A stretch of 64,000 bases of DNA from Begonia masoniana (lineage: Eukaryota; Streptophyta; Magnoliopsida; Cucurbitales; Begoniaceae), in the NCBI GenBank assembly GCA_022432975.1, contig CM039509.1, positions 2,845,982 to 2,909,981 of the forward strand, read 5' to 3'. Of the stretch, positions 62,901-64,000 are shown piece after piece (position 1 is the first letter of the stretch; each line of letters starts with the position of its first letter). The translations under genes were made by a program, and so were the position numbers. The notes beneath the pieces are model-generated. The model saw only the letters and a program-made list of their open reading frames with translations, ran no database searches and had not been told where the DNA came from.

Positions 62901-63774
62901 TGGGCAATCAGTTCGAACGAGAATTGACTATTCAGTCTTTGGTTCGGTCAATAAAAAAAATTTATCATTTAATTAGTTAAATGAATTCTCGTTCACTAAT
63001 CTCATTAGTTTTCCTGATAAAAATATGTCGTCTGAGGTATAAGACTCACCCTGTTTCCACTGGATCTAATACCGGGAGTACCCTACCCTTAAAAAAAGAA
63101 CCTTTTCTCTCTTGATTATCAGTCTTATCGAGATCATACTTAGTTTTGAATGTAGAGTGACAACGATTCCCTCATTAACAGTGAATCAAATCGAACTGTA
63201 ATGAATTGTGGGTCGGAAAATCCAATCAAAAACTGGATCAAACCAACCCAAAATCCAAAAATAACTTATAATTCAACCCAAACCAAAACCAAAACTAATA
63301 AATGGACCAAAATCAACCATAAATATACATATTTTAAAAAATAATAATTTTTATTTAAATTTCAAAACCGAACCGAATGTTGATCATCTAACAGTACGAC
63401 TTGTTTACCTTCTAATAATTATACACTCTCTTTTAATTATTTGCATTTTATGTTAATTATTACACAAATTAAAAAATGACACACCAATATTTTGTTAAGT
63501 TATAAAATAAACGTATAAAATTGAAAGATACAGTTAGCATATTACTCTATAAAAAATACAATTAAAGGTGAGTAGCAAAAAAACAGTTACATCAAGAAAA
63601 ATGTGAACCTAGAATCTGTAAATTGCTAGTGAAGACGTAGCAAACAAAGAAGATTTCTTGTCCAACGTTACATACAATGTTAATGTTCCCAAACAAACAC
63701 ATTCATAATCCAACCCCATCATCTCCAATCTAAGCTCTCTCTCTATTGAGAGAGGAAAGAGAGAGAGAGAGAGT
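62901..63774. other. AT-rich DNA with hAT-like words, then upstream region of the last gene
   Basis: 62901-63390 contains words like gttcgaacgag, ggttcggtc and accgaaccgaatg, resembling decayed hAT subterminal DNA without clear ends. The (GA)n run at about 63755-63774 directly precedes the next open frame and may be its 5' UTR. Confidence 0.4.
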
Positions 63775-63987
63775 ATGACAGTTGAAATAGAGAGAGTAAG
63801 AATGGAGCCGAGTACGAAGAAGATGTCGAGGAGAAGCACACTCTACGACTCCGTCGAGATGGAAGCGATGATCAACCACCTGAACCGGGCGATAGCTCAC
63901 GGCTCGTCTTCATCTCTAACGTCTCCTTCTTATCTCCATCGCTTAAACAACTCTCCTCTCTACCGACATTTCCTCGACAGAATTTGA
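63775..63987 (+). CDS. Hypothetical plant protein, N-terminal part
   Basis: ATG 63775 (in-frame ATGs also at 63796 and 63820) after a GA-rich leader opens 70 codons: MSRRSTLYDSVEMEAMINHL, a Ser-rich stretch, SPSYLHRL and SPLYRHFLDRI, then TGA. The composition (GC-richer than its flanks, codon-like) suggests a true gene. I do not recognise the family. The stop near the window end could be genuine, or another one-base indel as in the other genes here, with the protein continuing outside the window. Confidence 0.45.
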   Translation: MTVEIERVRMEPSTKKMSRRSTLYDSVEMEAMINHLNRAIAHGSSSSLTSPSYLHRLNNSPLYRHFLDRI

Positions 63988-64000
63988 AAAGAATCTTCTC

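Overview
This is a window of a flowering-plant (eudicot-type) nuclear genome. The evidence is GT-AG introns, plant-specific gene families (an LRR receptor kinase of the At1g74360 type, DUF863, an E/DYW pentatricopeptide protein, a UNE10/PIF8 bHLH, a remorin, a plant ELM2/SANT-like protein), and a very high load of hAT, Ty3/gypsy and Ty1/copia elements. I could not name the species.

Layout. 1-2420 is the 3' part of a large hAT DNA transposon with its transposase and right terminal repeat. 6047-30230 is a gene-rich segment with six host genes: LRR-RLK (+), DUF863 (+), DYW-PPR (+), UNE10-like bHLH (-), remorin (-), ELM2 protein (-), plus one 0.9 kb non-autonomous hAT element. 31093-40340 is a complete but defective Ty3/gypsy chromovirus with target duplication TCTCT. 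40742-58653 is a three-level nest: a minus-strand copia element (target duplication GTTAT) holds a non-autonomous hAT element (ATATTGCC), which holds a nearly intact Ty3/gypsy chromovirus (ATGAG). A separate solo-LTR-like insertion (AAAAT) sits at the copia LTR/primer-site junction. 58659-63774 is decayed intergenic DNA with a truncated second copy of the ELM2 gene's 5' part and another small hAT element. A new open frame begins at 63775.

Two patterns stand out. First, the LTRs of the young gypsy element carry a tandem array of 37/38/54-bp units, each centred on the palindrome TGACGTCA (a classical bZIP/CRE-type site). The left LTR has about 15 units and the right LTR about 63, and the right LTR has lost about 440 bp next to the array. 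The rest of the two LTRs looks almost identical, so the array grew or was rearranged after a recent insertion, or is mis-assembled. Second, every one of the six host genes carries at least one single-base reading-frame shift while splice sites and catalytic or DNA-binding motifs remain intact. That pattern fits sequence or assembly indels better than ordinary pseudogene decay, but only read-level data can decide.

The host genes do not form a pathway. They are independent plant genes: a cell-surface receptor, an organelle RNA-editing type protein, a phytochrome-interacting type transcription factor, a plasma-membrane scaffold protein and a chromatin-associated protein. All coordinates and repeat counts come from reading by eye.
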